NCBI GenBank assembly: GCA_024638225.1
Contig: JAHEKR010000010.1
Location: forward strand, 20,444-65,733
Origin: Flavobacteriaceae bacterium
GTDB taxonomy: Bacteria > Bacteroidota > Bacteroidia > Flavobacteriales > Flavobacteriaceae
Length of the DNA: 45,290 nt
Direction of reading: 5' to 3'
In this document: positions 36,305-45,290 of the stretch, piece by piece
Layout: every line of letters starts with the position of its first letter
Numbering within the stretch: position 1 is the stretch's first letter
Translations under genes and position numbers: made by a program
The notes under the pieces: generated by a model
Told to the model about the DNA's origin: nothing
Database searches by the model: none
Seen by the model: only the letters and a program-made list of their open reading frames with translations

Positions 36305-36561
36305 TACTTAGCTCTTTCTATAATTTCAACCAATCGCCAGCACTTTGATGCGCTCAAAGGGCGAGTTTCCATAATTTTCACGGTATCTCCGATGTTGCAG
36401 TCGTTTTTTTCATCGTGAGCAACGTACTTTTTCGTTTTCAAAACGAATTTTCCATACATGGGATGCTTCACACGCTTCACTTCAGAAACGACAATCGACT
36501 TTTGCATTTTGTTGCTTGTTACAACACCAACGCGTTCTTTACGTAAGTTTCTAGTTTCCAT
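36304..36561 (-). CDS. rpsQ: 30S ribosomal protein S17
   Basis: 85 residues, OB-fold 16S rRNA-binding protein: [40 protein letters not shown] and [20 protein letters not shown]. It starts one base after rpmC ends. Confidence 0.98.
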   Translation of the reverse strand: METRNLRKERVGVVTSNKMQKSIVVSEVKRVKHPMYGKFVLKTKKYVAHDEKNDCNIGDTVKIMETRPLSASKCWRLVEIIERAK

Positions 36562-36562
36562 A

Positions 36563-36760
36563 CTACGCTTGTTCTAAATTTCTTTTCGACAATGCTGTTT
36601 TGATGCGCGCTATAGTTCGGCGTTGTGTACGCAAAGAGATAGGATTCTCAAGCGGAGACAAGGCGTGCGTAGAACGAGCAGTCGCATAACTCTTTTGAAA
36701 AGCGATTAACTTTTCGTTGAGTTCTTCTGTCGATAATTCGTTAATTTCTGTCTGTTTCAT
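36563..36760 (-). CDS. rpmC: 50S ribosomal protein L29
   Basis: 65 residues, a two-helix protein at the exit-tunnel rim: [20 protein letters not shown] in helix 1, then [20 protein letters not shown] in helix 2. It lies near the site where SRP (encoded by ffh in this window) docks on ribosomes. Confidence 0.96.
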   Translation of the reverse strand: MKQTEINELSTEELNEKLIAFQKSYATARSTHALSPLENPISLRTQRRTIARIKTALSKRNLEQA

Positions 36761-36769
36761 CTGTTTTTT

Positions 36770-37189
36770 TTAAGCCTCGTAATCGCGGGCAATCACAAAT
36801 TTTGTTTTTACGGGAAGCTTTTGTGCAGCTAGGCGCAATGCTTCTTTAGCAACTTCCATAGGCACACCTGAAAGCTCAAATAAGATGCGGCCTGGTTTTA
36901 CAACAGCCACATAGTGGTCCAATGCTCCTTTTCCTTTACCCATACGAACCTCGAGCGGCTTTTTTGTGATGGGCTTGTCTGGAAAAATCTTTATCCACAA
37001 CATACCTTCACGTTTCATGTAGCGTGTCGCAGCAATACGAGCAGCCTCAATCTGGCGTGACGTGATAAATTTGGAATCAAGAGACTTGATGCCAAACATA
37101 CCATTGGACAATTGATTTCCGCGTTGCGATAGACCTTTCATACGGCCTTTCTGCATTTTACGGTGTTTTGTTCTTTTCGGTTGTAACAT
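36770..37189 (-). CDS. rplP: 50S ribosomal protein L16
   Basis: 139 residues, near the A-site tRNA elbow. N-terminal [17 protein letters not shown], central [20 protein letters not shown], and [20 protein letters not shown] are canonical. The Arg in GRMKGL is the region hydroxylated in some bacteria. Confidence 0.98.
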   Translation of the reverse strand: MLQPKRTKHRKMQKGRMKGLSQRGNQLSNGMFGIKSLDSKFITSRQIEAARIAATRYMKREGMLWIKIFPDKPITKKPLEVRMGKGKGALDHYVAVVKPGRILFELSGVPMEVAKEALRLAAQKLPVKTKFVIARDYEA

Positions 37190-37199
37190 GACCTAAACT

Positions 37200-37919
37200 T
37201 TATTTTCTACGACGAGGGCCACGGCCTCCGCGTTTATCGTTTTTACCTTTGGCTTGACCCAAGCTCATCCCAACTAGTGGAGAAAGCTCACGCTTGCCGT
37301 ATACTTCACCTTTCATGATCCATACTTTGATGCCCAATCTACCGTAAGTAGTATGTGCTTCAACTAGAGCATAGTCAATATCTGCACGGAAAGTAGAAAG
37401 AGGAATACGCCCATCTTTATAACTCTCTGAACGTGCCATTTCAGCTCCATTTAATCGACCTGAAATTTGGATTTTTATCCCTTCGGCATTCATACGCATC
37501 GAAGCAGCAATCGCCATTTTAATGGCGCGACGGTAGGAAATACGACTCTCTATTTGACGGGCGATACTCGCAGCAACTAATTGTGCTTCGAGTTCAGGTC
37601 GCTTGATCTCAAAAATATTGAGTTGTACTTCTTTGCCTGTAATCTTTTTAAGCTCTTCTTTCAGCTTATCAACTTCTTGTCCACCTTTACCAATAATGAT
37701 ACCTGGCCGTGCCGTGGTAATGGTAATGGTCACCAATTTTAGTGTGCGTTCTATAATGACACGCGAAACACTAGCCTTGGCCAAACGTGCAAATACATAA
37801 CGACGGATTTTGTCGTCTTCGGCTAGTTTATCACCGTAGTCGTTTCCTCCGTACCAGTTGGATTCCCAACCACGAATGATACCGAGTCTATTGCCTATTG
37901 GATTCGTTTTTTGTCCCAT
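37200..37919 (-). CDS. rpsC: 30S ribosomal protein S3
   Basis: 239 residues, part of the mRNA entry tunnel. It has [18 protein letters not shown], a KH domain with the G-x-x-G loop in [13 protein letters not shown], and the C-terminal domain with [13 protein letters not shown]. The last 15 residues are Lys/Arg/Gly-rich. Confidence 0.98.
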   Translation of the reverse strand: MGQKTNPIGNRLGIIRGWESNWYGGNDYGDKLAEDDKIRRYVFARLAKASVSRVIIERTLKLVTITITTARPGIIIGKGGQEVDKLKEELKKITGKEVQLNIFEIKRPELEAQLVAASIARQIESRISYRRAIKMAIAASMRMNAEGIKIQISGRLNGAEMARSESYKDGRIPLSTFRADIDYALVEAHTTYGRLGIKVWIMKGEVYGKRELSPLVGMSLGQAKGKNDKRGGRGPRRRK

Positions 37920-37927
37920 ATTCGGTT

Positions 37928-38335
37928 TTAACTTTGTGCGTTATCTTGAGCTCCTAACACGAGTGTAACGTGGTTGGAACGTTTTCTAATTCGATGACCT
38001 CTTCCTTGTGGTGCAGGGCGCAAACGCTTAAGCATCGTACCGCTATCCACTCGGATTTCCTTAACGTAAAGACCTGCTTTTTCAACATCAGCGTCTTCGT
38101 TTTTTGCTTGCCAATTGGCGATAGCCGACAGCAATAGTTTTTCTAATCTTTTCGACGACTCTTTTGCGCTAAAGCGCAAGATAGACAGGGCTTTTTCAGC
38201 GCCTTCACCACGAATAAGATCGGCCATTAGGCGCATCTTGCGGGGTGATGTTGGGCAATCGTTTAGCTTGGCAAATGCGATATGCTTGCGATTTTCTTTA
38301 AGCTGCGTTGCAGATTCTCTTTTACGAACTCCCAT
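37928..38335 (-). CDS. rplV: 50S ribosomal protein L22
   Basis: 135 residues. [20 protein letters not shown] is the family core, and the long beta-hairpin that lines the exit tunnel is at [20 protein letters not shown]. It is located between rpsS (three bases) and rpsC (eight bases). Confidence 0.98.
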   Translation of the reverse strand: MGVRKRESATQLKENRKHIAFAKLNDCPTSPRKMRLMADLIRGEGAEKALSILRFSAKESSKRLEKLLLSAIANWQAKNEDADVEKAGLYVKEIRVDSGTMLKRLRPAPQGRGHRIRKRSNHVTLVLGAQDNAQS

Positions 38336-38338
38336 GGC

Positions 38339-38617
38339 TTATTTTTTTCCTTTGTTTTTGGCTCCAGCGTGACCGCGGAATGAACGGGTTGGTGAAAATT
38401 CACCCAACTTATGTCCAACCATATTTTCAGTGATGTACACAGGAACAAACTGGCGTCCGTTGTGAACGGCTATGGTTTGTCCTACAAAATCGGGTGTTAT
38501 CATCGAAGCACGCGACCATGTTTTGATGACTGCTTTTTTTCCAGATTCTACATTGGCTTGAACTTTTTTGGTCAAGCTGTAGTGTACGTAAGGTCCTTTT
38601 TTTAATGATCTAGACAT
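38339..38617 (-). CDS. rpsS: 30S ribosomal protein S19
   Basis: 92 residues, head of the small subunit. [39 protein letters not shown] and [18 protein letters not shown] are canonical. Three bases separate it from both rplB and rplV. Confidence 0.98.
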   Translation of the reverse strand: MSRSLKKGPYVHYSLTKKVQANVESGKKAVIKTWSRASMITPDFVGQTIAVHNGRQFVPVYITENMVGHKLGEFSPTRSFRGHAGAKNKGKK

Positions 38618-38620
38618 AGC

Positions 38621-39445
38621 TTATTTTTTTCTGCGTTCAACAATGTACTTATTCGACGCTTTGTTTTTGTTTCGTGTACGATACCCTTTTGCAGGTATTC
38701 CATTACGGGAACGTGGATGACCCCCAGAAGCACGACCTTCTCCACCACCCATGGGGTGATCTACAGGGTTCATTGCCACTGGACGTGTTCGTGGGCGACG
38801 ACCTAACCATCGGCTACGTCCAGCCTTACCAGAAACAACCAATTGGTGATCTGAATTTGAAACTGTTCCAATCGTTGCCAAACACGTTGACAAAATTAAA
38901 CGCGTTTCTCCTGATGGTAATTTGATGGTTGCAAACTTACCATCACGAGCCATTAACTGAGCAAAAGCACCCGCACTCCGTGCAATAGCAGCTCCCTGTC
39001 CTGGGTGTAATTCGATACAAGAAATAATAGTACCGAGCGGAATGTTTGCCAAAGGCATCGCATTTCCAATCTCAGGCTGTACTTTTTCTCCAGAAACCAC
39101 TTCCTGACCCACTTTTAAACCGCTCTGTGCAATGATGTAGCGTTTCTCGCCATCGGCAAATTGCGTAAGTGCAATAAATGCAGATCGATTCGGATCGTAT
39201 TCTATGGTTTTTACTTCGGCAGCTTGATCAAAACGATTGCGTTTGAAATCAATGATACGGTAGCGCTTTTTATGGCCACCACCAATGTATCGAGACGTCA
39301 TGCGTCCGCTGTTGTTACGACCACCTGAGCGTTTTTTCGGAACAAGCAAGCTTTTTTCCGGCTTATCAGTAGTAATGGCGTCGTTTCCATTTACTACTCT
39401 ACCGCGCTGCCCAGGAGTTATAGGTTTTAGTTTTCTAACTGACAT
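38621..39445 (-). CDS. rplB: 50S ribosomal protein L2
   Basis: 274 residues. The N-terminal basic segment ([20 protein letters not shown]) is followed by the OB/SH3 core. The C-terminal [20 protein letters not shown] contains the His shown in other bacteria to matter for peptidyl transfer. It is essential for subunit association. Confidence 0.98.
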   Translation of the reverse strand: MSVRKLKPITPGQRGRVVNGNDAITTDKPEKSLLVPKKRSGGRNNSGRMTSRYIGGGHKKRYRIIDFKRNRFDQAAEVKTIEYDPNRSAFIALTQFADGEKRYIIAQSGLKVGQEVVSGEKVQPEIGNAMPLANIPLGTIISCIELHPGQGAAIARSAGAFAQLMARDGKFATIKLPSGETRLILSTCLATIGTVSNSDHQLVVSGKAGRSRWLGRRPRTRPVAMNPVDHPMGGGEGRASGGHPRSRNGIPAKGYRTRNKNKASNKYIVERRKK

Positions 39446-39455
39446 CCTATCTTAA

Positions 39456-39746
39456 TTATAAATTACTGTATAAATCAATATTTTCCCCTTCAGCTACTTC
39501 GACGACTGCTCGTTTGGTAGCGTTGGTTTTCGAATGCTGAATACCGTTTTTGGTATAGCGTGATCGTCTTTCTGGTCCATAGTTAAGCGTACGTACTTTT
39601 TCTACGGTAACACCATAAGCAGCTTCAACAGCTTTTTTGATCTCTACTTTATTGGCTTTAGGATTCACCAAAAAAGTATAGCGATTACGCAACTCACTTT
39701 CGCGTGTTGCCTTTTCGGTAATGACTGGTTTTAGAAGAATACTCAT
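39456..39746 (-). CDS. rplW: 50S ribosomal protein L23
   Basis: 96 residues at the exit-tunnel rim, the docking point for trigger factor and SRP. MSILLKPVITEKATRESELR, KANKVEIKKAVEAAYGV and the basic loop NYGPERRSRYTKNG are canonical. Confidence 0.98.
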   Translation of the reverse strand: MSILLKPVITEKATRESELRNRYTFLVNPKANKVEIKKAVEAAYGVTVEKVRTLNYGPERRSRYTKNGIQHSKTNATKRAVVEVAEGENIDLYSNL

Positions 39747-39752
39747 CGTGTG

Positions 39753-40382
39753 TTATTTACTCAGATTAGCTTCGATGGCGACAACGGCACTTTCTGCAAG
39801 TACCAGATGCTGCGCATTCATAATTTTGTATGTGTTTAACTCATCGTTAGTCAACACTTCTGTTTTGTTTAGGTTACGACCAGACAAATACACGTTTTGG
39901 TTTGGAGCACCCAATACCCAAAGTGATTTTTTATCTGCAATACCTAAGGCCGCCAACGCTGTCTGAAAGGACTTCGTTTTTGGTGTATCAAAAGCAAAGT
40001 CTTCAACAACAGTAATGTGCTTTCCTTTTGCTTTTAAGCTAAAGGCAGACTTACGTGCTAAACGCTTTACATTTTTATTTACTTTTTGCTCATAAGAACG
40101 AACACGTGGACCAAATACACGGCCTCCACCGCGAAACAATGGGTTCTTTATGCTACCGGCACGTGCTGTACCTGTACCTTTTTGTTTTTTAATCTTACGT
40201 GTACTACCCGTAATTTCGGCACGTTCTTTTGCTTTGTGCGTACCTTGGCGTTGGTGCGCCAAATACTGCTTTACATCGAGGTAAACAGCATGTTCGTTAG
40301 GTTCTACACCAAAAACAGCTTTGTTAAGCGCTACAGTACGACCTGTTTCTTTTCCGTTAATATCAACTACTGCTACCTTCAT
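39753..40382 (-). CDS. rplD: 50S ribosomal protein L4
   Basis: 209 residues. The extended tunnel loop is visible (QGTHKAKERAEITGSTRKIK, GTGTARAGSIKNPLFRGGGR, FGPRVRSYEQKVNKNVKRLA). In E. coli L4 represses the S10 operon through its leader; here the S10 genes follow fusA with an 11-base gap, so the same leader control is unlikely. Its ATG overlaps the rplC stop by one base. Confidence 0.98.
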   Translation of the reverse strand: MKVAVVDINGKETGRTVALNKAVFGVEPNEHAVYLDVKQYLAHQRQGTHKAKERAEITGSTRKIKKQKGTGTARAGSIKNPLFRGGGRVFGPRVRSYEQKVNKNVKRLARKSAFSLKAKGKHITVVEDFAFDTPKTKSFQTALAALGIADKKSLWVLGAPNQNVYLSGRNLNKTEVLTNDELNTYKIMNAQHLVLAESAVVAIEANLSK

Positions 40383-40999
40383 TACTTACGAATTAAAATA
40401 AACGCATTCTTATGTCCTGGAACACAACCTTTTACTACAAGTAGATTTTTTTCAGGAACTACTTTAAGGATGCGTAAGTTCTGTACGGTTACTTTTTCAT
40501 TGCCCATTTGTCCACCCATGCGCATTCCTTTAAATACACGAGCTGGGTAAGACGCAGCACCAATAGAACCCGGTGCACGTAAGCGGTTGTGTTGTCCGTG
40601 GGTTGATTGACCAACACCACCAAAACCATGACGCTTAACTACTCCTTGGAATCCTTTCCCCTTTGAGGTACCGGTGATATCTACAAACTCACCAGGCGTA
40701 AAATGATCCACTGAAATAGTATCACCAAGTTTGTGTTCTTCATCAAAGCCTTGGAACTCTACAAGCTTGCGCTTGGGTGCCGTACTCGCTTTCTTAAAGT
40801 GACCACTAGCCGCTTTGGTAACCTTGCGTTCAGCTTTGTCATCAAAACCAAGTTGGAGTGCATCATAGCCATCAACTTCTTTTGTACGAACTTGTGTAAC
40901 CACACAAGGACCAGCCTCAATAACAGTACACGGGAGGTTTTTCCCGTTCTCGTCAAAGATGCTTGTCATTCCTATTTTTCTTCCTATTAAACCAGACAT
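40382..40999 (-). CDS. rplC: 50S ribosomal protein L3
   Basis: 205 residues: [20 protein letters not shown] at the N-terminus, [16 protein letters not shown], and the extension near the peptidyl-transferase centre ([20 protein letters not shown]). It starts 26 bases after rpsJ. Confidence 0.98.
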   Translation of the reverse strand: MSGLIGRKIGMTSIFDENGKNLPCTVIEAGPCVVTQVRTKEVDGYDALQLGFDDKAERKVTKAASGHFKKASTAPKRKLVEFQGFDEEHKLGDTISVDHFTPGEFVDITGTSKGKGFQGVVKRHGFGGVGQSTHGQHNRLRAPGSIGAASYPARVFKGMRMGGQMGNEKVTVQNLRILKVVPEKNLLVVKGCVPGHKNAFILIRK

Positions 41000-41025
41000 A
41001 ATCTGAATATTTAACCCTAAGGGTG

Positions 41026-41331
41026 TTATACTTTAATTTCTACTTCTACGCCACTTGGCAATTCTAACTTCATCAACGCATCAATCGTTTTGGATGAAGA
41101 ACTGTAAATATCCAGTAAGCGTTTGTATGAACTTAACTGGAATTGTTCACGCGATTTTTTATTTACGTGCGGTGAACGCAAAACGGTAAAGAGCTTTTTG
41201 TGTGTCGGTAATGGAATGGGTCCAGTTACCACGGCTCCCGTAGATTTAACGGTCTTCACAATTTTCTCGGCAGAACGATCTACCAAGTTGTGGTCGTACG
41301 ATTTTAGTTTAATTCTAATTTTTTGACTCAT
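41026..41331 (-). CDS. rpsJ: 30S ribosomal protein S10
   Basis: 101 residues; it also takes part in antitermination as Nus[41 protein letters not shown] and the C-terminal [17 protein letters not shown] are canonical. It follows fusA by 11 bases, joining the str and S10 gene groups without a visible promoter. tuf, present between them in E. coli, is absent here. Confidence 0.98.
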   Translation of the reverse strand: MSQKIRIKLKSYDHNLVDRSAEKIVKTVKSTGAVVTGPIPLPTHKKLFTVLRSPHVNKKSREQFQLSSYKRLLDIYSSSSKTIDALMKLELPSGVEVEIKV

Positions 41332-41342
41332 CGTTTCTGTTT

Positions 41343-43466
41343 TTAACCCTGACCTGTTGCAGCAGCAATCACTTCAGTAGAAATATTTTGTGGCGTTTGT
41401 TCGTAGTGTGAAAATTCCATAGTGGAAGTCGCACGACCAGAAGAAAGCGTTCGTAATGAGGTAACATACCCAAACATTTCGGAAAGAGGTACATTCGCCT
41501 TCACAACTTTAGATCCTGCTCGGTCATCCATGCTGTTTACCTGACCGCGACGACGGTTTAAGTCACCGACGATATCACCCATGTTTTCTTCAGGAGTTAG
41601 AACCTCTAGTTTCATGATGGGCTCCATAATTACAGCACCAGCAGCTTTTGCAGCGGCTTTGTACCCAAGCTTAGCAGCCAATTCAAAAGATAATGAATCC
41701 GAATCCACAGGGTGGAACGAACCGTCTTTGAGAGTAACCTTGATGGCATCTATTTCAAAACCAGCCAAAGGACCATTCGCCATGGCTTGCTTGAAACCTT
41801 TCTCTACAGAAGGAATATATTCTTTAGGAACATTACCTCCCTTAATTTGGTTGACAAACTCCAAACCAGATTTGCCTTCTTCAGCGGGCTCAAGGGTAAA
41901 GACAATATCAGCAAACTTACCGCGACCACCTGATTGCTTTTTGTATACTTCGCGGTGATTGGCTGTTGTAGTGATGGCTTCTTTATACTCAACTTGAGGT
42001 TGCCCTTGATTGACATCAACCTTAAACTCACGACGTAAGCGGTCAACGATAATATCTAAGTGTAGCTCGCCCATTCCAGAAATAATCGTTTGTCCAGAAG
42101 CCTCATCAGTTTTGACCTGGAATGTTGGATCCTCTTCGGCTAGTTTGGCAAGTGCCATACCCAACTTATCCACATCCGCTTTGGTTTTAGGCTCTACAGC
42201 AATACCGATAACGGGGTCAGGGAAATCCATGCTTTCCAAAATGATGGGATGCTTTTCGGAAGAAAGCGTATCCCCAGTTTTGATGTCCTTGAATCCAACT
42301 GCAGCACCAATATCTCCTGCTTCGATAAAATCGATGGAGTTTTGTTTGTTGGCATGCATCTGATAAATACGCGAAATGCGCTCTTTGTTACCCGAACGAT
42401 TATTCAATACATAAGAGCCTGCGTCTAATCGACCTGAATAAGCACGGAAAAATGCTAAACGACCAACAAAAGGGTCTGTAGCTATCTTAAAAGCCAAGGC
42501 AGCAAAAGGATCGCTAACAGTGGGTTTACGTGAAATAGAATCGCCAGAATCAGGATCTGTACCTACAATTGCCTCTTTATCTTCTGGTGAAGGTAAATAA
42601 CGACATACAGCATCCAATAAAAACTGAACACCTTTGTTTTTGAAGGCAGAACCACAAATCATAGGAATGATACTCATGTCTTGAGTAGCAGCGCGCAATG
42701 CGTTGTGCACTTCATCTTCCGTGATACTGTCAGCATCGTCGAAGAATTTTTCCAATAAGTTTTCGTCGTATTCTGCTACAGCTTCAATAAGTTCGGCACG
42801 GAATTTTTCCGCATCTTCTTTCATGTCGTCTGGAATATCCACTACATCAAATGTGGCGCCCATGTTTTCTTCATGCCAGATGATTGCACGGTTTTTCACA
42901 AGATCAACACATCCCCTGAAGTTGTCTTCATCACCAATAGGAAGAACGATAGGCACTGCATTAGATTTTAACATTTCACGCACTTGCGTACAAACGTTTA
43001 GGAAGTTTGAACCCTGACGGTCCATTTTATTCACAAAGCCCATACGCGGTACTTTGTAATTATCTGCCAATCTCCAGTTGGTCTCAGATTGCGGCTCAAC
43101 ACCGTCTACGGCAGAAAATAAAAATACCAAGCCGTCTAAAACACGTAATGAACGATTAACCTCCACGGTAAAATCAACGTGGCCGGGAGTATCAATAATA
43201 TTGAAGTGGTAAGGCTTAGATCCATCAGTTGACTTACCTTGATCTGTAGGAAAGGTCCATTCGCAAGTTGTTGCAGCAGAAGTAATGGTAATCCCACGTT
43301 CTTGCTCTTGCTCCATCCAGTCCATAGTAGCTGCACCATCGTGCACCTCACCAATTTTGTGACTAACACCCGTATAATAAAGGATACGCTCAGTGGTCGT
43401 TGTTTTCCCAGCGTCAATGTGGGCAGCAATACCAATGTTACGTGTATATTTTAAATCTCTTGCCAT
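41343..43466 (-). CDS. fusA: Elongation factor G
   Basis: The translocation GTPase, 707 residues, full length. G1 is [19 protein letters not shown] with local order [13 protein letters not shown], switch I and G2 are in [12 protein letters not shown]3 is [10 protein letters not shown]4 is NKMDRQG, and G5 is GSAFKNKG. Domains II-V follow, with the domain IV loop around [11 protein letters not shown] and [17 protein letters not shown] in domain V. It lies between rpsG (20 bases) and rpsJ (11 bases), and no tuf gene follows. Confidence 0.98.
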   Translation of the reverse strand: MARDLKYTRNIGIAAHIDAGKTTTTERILYYTGVSHKIGEVHDGAATMDWMEQEQERGITITSAATTCEWTFPTDQGKSTDGSKPYHFNIIDTPGHVDFTVEVNRSLRVLDGLVFLFSAVDGVEPQSETNWRLADNYKVPRMGFVNKMDRQGSNFLNVCTQVREMLKSNAVPIVLPIGDEDNFRGCVDLVKNRAIIWHEENMGATFDVVDIPDDMKEDAEKFRAELIEAVAEYDENLLEKFFDDADSITEDEVHNALRAATQDMSIIPMICGSAFKNKGVQFLLDAVCRYLPSPEDKEAIVGTDPDSGDSISRKPTVSDPFAALAFKIATDPFVGRLAFFRAYSGRLDAGSYVLNNRSGNKERISRIYQMHANKQNSIDFIEAGDIGAAVGFKDIKTGDTLSSEKHPIILESMDFPDPVIGIAVEPKTKADVDKLGMALAKLAEEDPTFQVKTDEASGQTIISGMGELHLDIIVDRLRREFKVDVNQGQPQVEYKEAITTTANHREVYKKQSGGRGKFADIVFTLEPAEEGKSGLEFVNQIKGGNVPKEYIPSVEKGFKQAMANGPLAGFEIDAIKVTLKDGSFHPVDSDSLSFELAAKLGYKAAAKAAGAVIMEPIMKLEVLTPEENMGDIVGDLNRRRGQVNSMDDRAGSKVVKANVPLSEMFGYVTSLRTLSSGRATSTMEFSHYEQTPQNISTEVIAAATGQG

Positions 43467-43486
43467 GGTCCTGTTCTACTCAGTTA

Positions 43487-43963
43487 TTAAAATCTAAAAT
43501 GTGAAAATGCTTTGTTTGCTTCTGCCATTTTGTGGGTATCGACACGTTTTTTGACAGCGGCTCCTTCTTCTTTTTCAGCGGCTAAAATCTCAGAAGCGAG
43601 TTTTTGGGCCATTGATTTTTCGTTGCGTTTACGTGCATAACTGATCAACCATTTCATCGCCATAGATATTTTTCGATCTGGACGAATTTGCATGGGTATT
43701 TGGAACGTAGCACCACCCACACGACGACTTCTAACTTCAACGTGCGGCATCACATTAGAAAGTGCGTCTTTCCACACTTGCAATGCGTCTTTTTCGTCGT
43801 CTTGTTTTTTAGAATCTACGATGTCAATAGCATCGTAAAATATTTGAAATGCAACTGATTTTTTCCCGCTCCACATCAGGTTGTTGACAAATCGAGTGAC
43901 CAGTTGGTCGTTAAATCTCGGGTCGGGAAGCAAAGGGCGCTTTTTCGCCTTTCTTTTTCTCAT
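43487..43963 (-). CDS. rpsG: 30S ribosomal protein S7
   Basis: 158 residues, organiser of the small-subunit head. [19 protein letters not shown], then [20 protein letters not shown], and [20 protein letters not shown] are canonical. In E. coli S7 represses its own operon by binding the rpsL-rpsG spacer. A hairpin in the same spacer here (43980-43997) may be the counterpart. Confidence 0.98.
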   Translation of the reverse strand: MRKRKAKKRPLLPDPRFNDQLVTRFVNNLMWSGKKSVAFQIFYDAIDIVDSKKQDDEKDALQVWKDALSNVMPHVEVRSRRVGGATFQIPMQIRPDRKISMAMKWLISYARKRNEKSMAQKLASEILAAEKEEGAAVKKRVDTHKMAEANKAFSHFRF

Positions 43964-43979
43964 ATTCTTATTTTGAGTG

Positions 43980-43997
43980 GTTCAAGCAAGCTTGAAC
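43980..43997 (-). promoter_or_regulatory. Hairpin in the rpsL-rpsG spacer
   Basis: GTTCAAG and CTTGAAC form a perfect 7-bp stem (8 with a tighter loop) around four bases, ending 17 bases before the rpsG ATG on the minus strand. No T run follows, so it is not a terminator. It might be an RNA site for S7 feedback or a processing site. Confidence 0.4.
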
Positions 43998-44018
43998 GTC
44001 ATGTTCCTATATCGCTAC

Positions 44019-44393
44019 TTATTTTTTCGGTCGTTTCGCACCATACTTGGATCGACGCTGCAAACGGCCTTCAACACCTGCAGTATCAAGAGCACCACGT
44101 ACAATATGGTAACGAACACCCGGTAAATCTTTTACACGACCTCCGCGAACAAGCACTATAGAGTGCTCTTGAAGGTTGTGTCCTTCACCTGGGATATAAG
44201 CGTTAACTTCATTCCCATTGGTTAGACGAACACGAGCCACTTTGCGCATGGCAGAGTTAGGCTTTTTGGGTGTTGTGGTATATACACGTGTACAAACGCC
44301 ACGACGCTGTGGACATGAATCCAAAGCTGCGGATTTGCTCTTTTTTGCGAGGTCCTTACGGCCTTTGCGAACTAATTGCGATATGGTTGGCAT
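44019..44393 (-). CDS. rpsL: 30S ribosomal protein S12
   Basis: 124 residues, decoding-centre protein: [20 protein letters not shown], then [20 protein letters not shown] and [20 protein letters not shown]. The lysines at which streptomycin-resistance changes usually occur (in PKKPNSA and GGRVKDLPG) are the wild-type residues. It is the first gene of the str-S10-spc-alpha series, directly behind a consensus promoter. Confidence 0.98.
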   Translation of the reverse strand: MPTISQLVRKGRKDLAKKSKSAALDSCPQRRGVCTRVYTTTPKKPNSAMRKVARVRLTNGNEVNAYIPGEGHNLQEHSIVLVRGGRVKDLPGVRYHIVRGALDTAGVEGRLQRRSKYGAKRPKK

Positions 44394-44430
44394 ACGTTAT
44401 ACTTGCTTTATTCCTTTATTTAAAGGGCTG

Positions 44431-44461
44431 CAAATGTAGTATAATTTTCTTCGCTATCAAA
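44431..44461 (-). promoter_or_regulatory. Promoter of the ribosomal block (TTTG-N19-TACATTTG)
   Basis: On the minus strand TTTG (44461-44458), 19 bases, and TACATTTG (44438-44431) match the Bacteroidota -33/-7 consensus at optimal spacing. The leader to the rpsL ATG would be about 34 bases. No other comparably good promoter was seen inside the 17-kb block. Confidence 0.75.
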
Positions 44462-44584
44462 CCCCAATAAATAATTTTTTGATTACGCCTTTTTTTACAG
44501 AAGCCAAAGAAATTAGCAAATAAGCTTTTCATCCATAAGCTCAGCTGTTCAAAATAAAAACTATGCTATTAATGTACAGCTACG

Positions 44585-44592
44585 TAATTTTG
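44585..44592 (+). promoter_or_regulatory. Candidate -7 promoter element of the menF-like gene
   Basis: TAATTTTG matches TAnnTTTG and would start transcription about 37 bases before the ATG at 44634. No clear -33 element was seen. The 240-base spacer 44394-44633 holds this box and the divergent rpsL promoter, and no gene that I can support. Confidence 0.45.
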
Positions 44593-44633
44593 CAGCTCGT
44601 ACTAAGCACTACCAACAAGTCGACTTAACTATT

Positions 44634-45290
44634 ATGTCAATCGAAAAACAAGACTTCTACTTCCAATTTGAGCAATTGCGCGCGCAAGCTTTGCCCTTTG
44701 TTTTGTTTCGGCTACCACAAGCTAAAGAGCTTATACTTTATCAGCAAGAAACTACAGAACACTTCGAATCAACAGATCTTAATATGAATGGATTTGTCTT
44801 TGCGCCCTTTCACAAAACAGCCCAACACACGTATATTCCAAAGCAAGAAAAACGAATAATCAAGCTTCCCTTAGGAATAAAACCACAAACTGCACCACTG
44901 AATACCCAAGAGCAGTCTAAAAATGAATACATAGAACTGGTTGCCAAGGCCAAGGAAACTATTCGAAAGACTACGCTCAAAAAAGTTGTCGTTTCAAGAA
45001 CACATAGGGCAACACTTTCTGGGACTGCTGCTGAGGCCTTTGCTCGATTGGTCGAAGCCTATCCCAACGCCATGGTTTATTATTGGTCACACCCACACAC
45101 AGGAGATTGGATGGGCGCAACACCCGAAACGCTTCTCAGCATTCGACAAAATACATTGTTTACCATGGCATTAGCGGGAACATTGCCCTATGATTCAGAA
45201 GCCAAACCCAACTGGACAGCCAAAGAAATTGAAGAGCAGCAAATGGTGGTTGATTTTATCGGCGATCGGTTGACACGTCTTTTTTCCCAT
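44634..45290 (+). CDS. menF: Isochorismate synthase, N-terminal part (3' truncated by window edge)
   Basis: A chorismate-binding enzyme converting chorismate to isochorismate, probably for menaquinone synthesis. The frame is open from ATG 44634 to the end, giving 219 residues. After a variable N-terminal region, the chorismate-binding domain shows KKVVVSRTHR (about 121-130), WMGATPETLLS (about 160-170), TMALAGTLP (about 178-186) and WTAKEIEEQQMVVDFI, the family pattern W-x-x-K-E-x-x-E-x-x-x-V. These match MenF/EntC better than anthranilate or aminodeoxychorismate synthase. The C-terminal Mg-binding part is outside the window. Whether it serves menaquinone or a siderophore cannot be decided here; menaquinone is the usual quinone of this phylum. 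Confidence 0.9.
   Translation, partial: MSIEKQDFYFQFEQLRAQALPFVLFRLPQAKELILYQQETTEHFESTDLNMNGFVFAPFHKTAQHTYIPKQEKRIIKLPLGIKPQTAPLNTQEQSKNEYIELVAKAKETIRKTTLKKVVVSRTHRATLSGTAAEAFARLVEAYPNAMVYYWSHPHTGDWMGATPETLLSIRQNTLFTMALAGTLPYDSEAKPNWTAKEIEEQQMVVDFIGDRLTRLFSH

Noticed and set aside
30000-43500. Internal promoters or terminators in the ribosomal block
   Set aside because: I saw no hairpin with a T run and no promoter with both elements at good spacing in these short spacers; isolated TAnnTTTG-like words in coding DNA were not counted.
44941-45174. 77-residue plus-strand ORF near the right end
   Set aside because: It is out of frame within the menF-like gene, whose frame runs open from 44634 to the window end with family motifs.

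Overview
The window looks like chromosomal DNA of a marine flavobacterium (Bacteroidota). It is AT-rich and gene-dense, with little intergenic space. Several gene starts are preceded by the Bacteroidota -7 promoter element TAnnTTTG rather than by Shine-Dalgarno sequences. It carries a flavobacterial-type proteorhodopsin with an oppositely oriented blh gene, and a complete S10-spc-alpha ribosomal block followed by carA-eno-gltA. I see no insertion sequence, prophage, CRISPR array, rRNA or tRNA gene.

Layout: (1) 1-1210, the 3' end of purL. (2) 1269-10268, a plus-strand fatty-acid module: long-chain acyl-CoA synthetase, a MarR regulator with a perfect palindrome at its promoter, fadN-, fadA- and fadE-like beta-oxidation genes in the order of Bacillus fadNAE, then a secreted M28 peptidase. 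(3) 10270-12252, small membrane proteins: a VIT1/CCC1-type metal transporter, a DUF2231-like gene apparently split by one in-frame stop, and a DUF5362-like protein; a short diverged repeat flanks the first two. (4) 12257-17865, minus strand: a cystathionine beta-synthase-like enzyme, a LolC/E-FtsX-type permease, and the tightly overlapping ffh-folD-queE-ykgJ cluster. (5) 17899-19640, the retinal/light module: blh (minus) divergent from proteorhodopsin (plus), closed by a strong terminator. (6) 19639-27448, argS, a small unknown gene, a pair of pentein-family arginine/citrulline hydrolases, gltA, eno and carA. (7) 27478-44393, the ribosomal block on the minus strand from rpsL to rplQ, including fusA, secY, infA and rpoA, with a consensus promoter at its head and a terminator at its tail. 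(8) 44634-45290, the 5' part of a menF-like isochorismate synthase.

Functionally, the light module makes retinal from beta-carotene (Blh) and uses it in a proton-pumping rhodopsin predicted to absorb green light. The beta-oxidation module makes acetyl-CoA that citrate synthase can take into the TCA cycle. The rest is core translation, protein targeting and cofactor metabolism.

The most notable points are: the single stop codon dividing the DUF2231-like gene next to VIT1; three independent promoters whose -7 box ends exactly five bases before the start codon, implying leaderless or 1-nt-leader mRNAs; the 26-bp palindrome at the marR promoter; and the compact blh/proteorhodopsin switch region. 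I did not find an unmistakably new multi-gene system. Most of the window is core chromosome.
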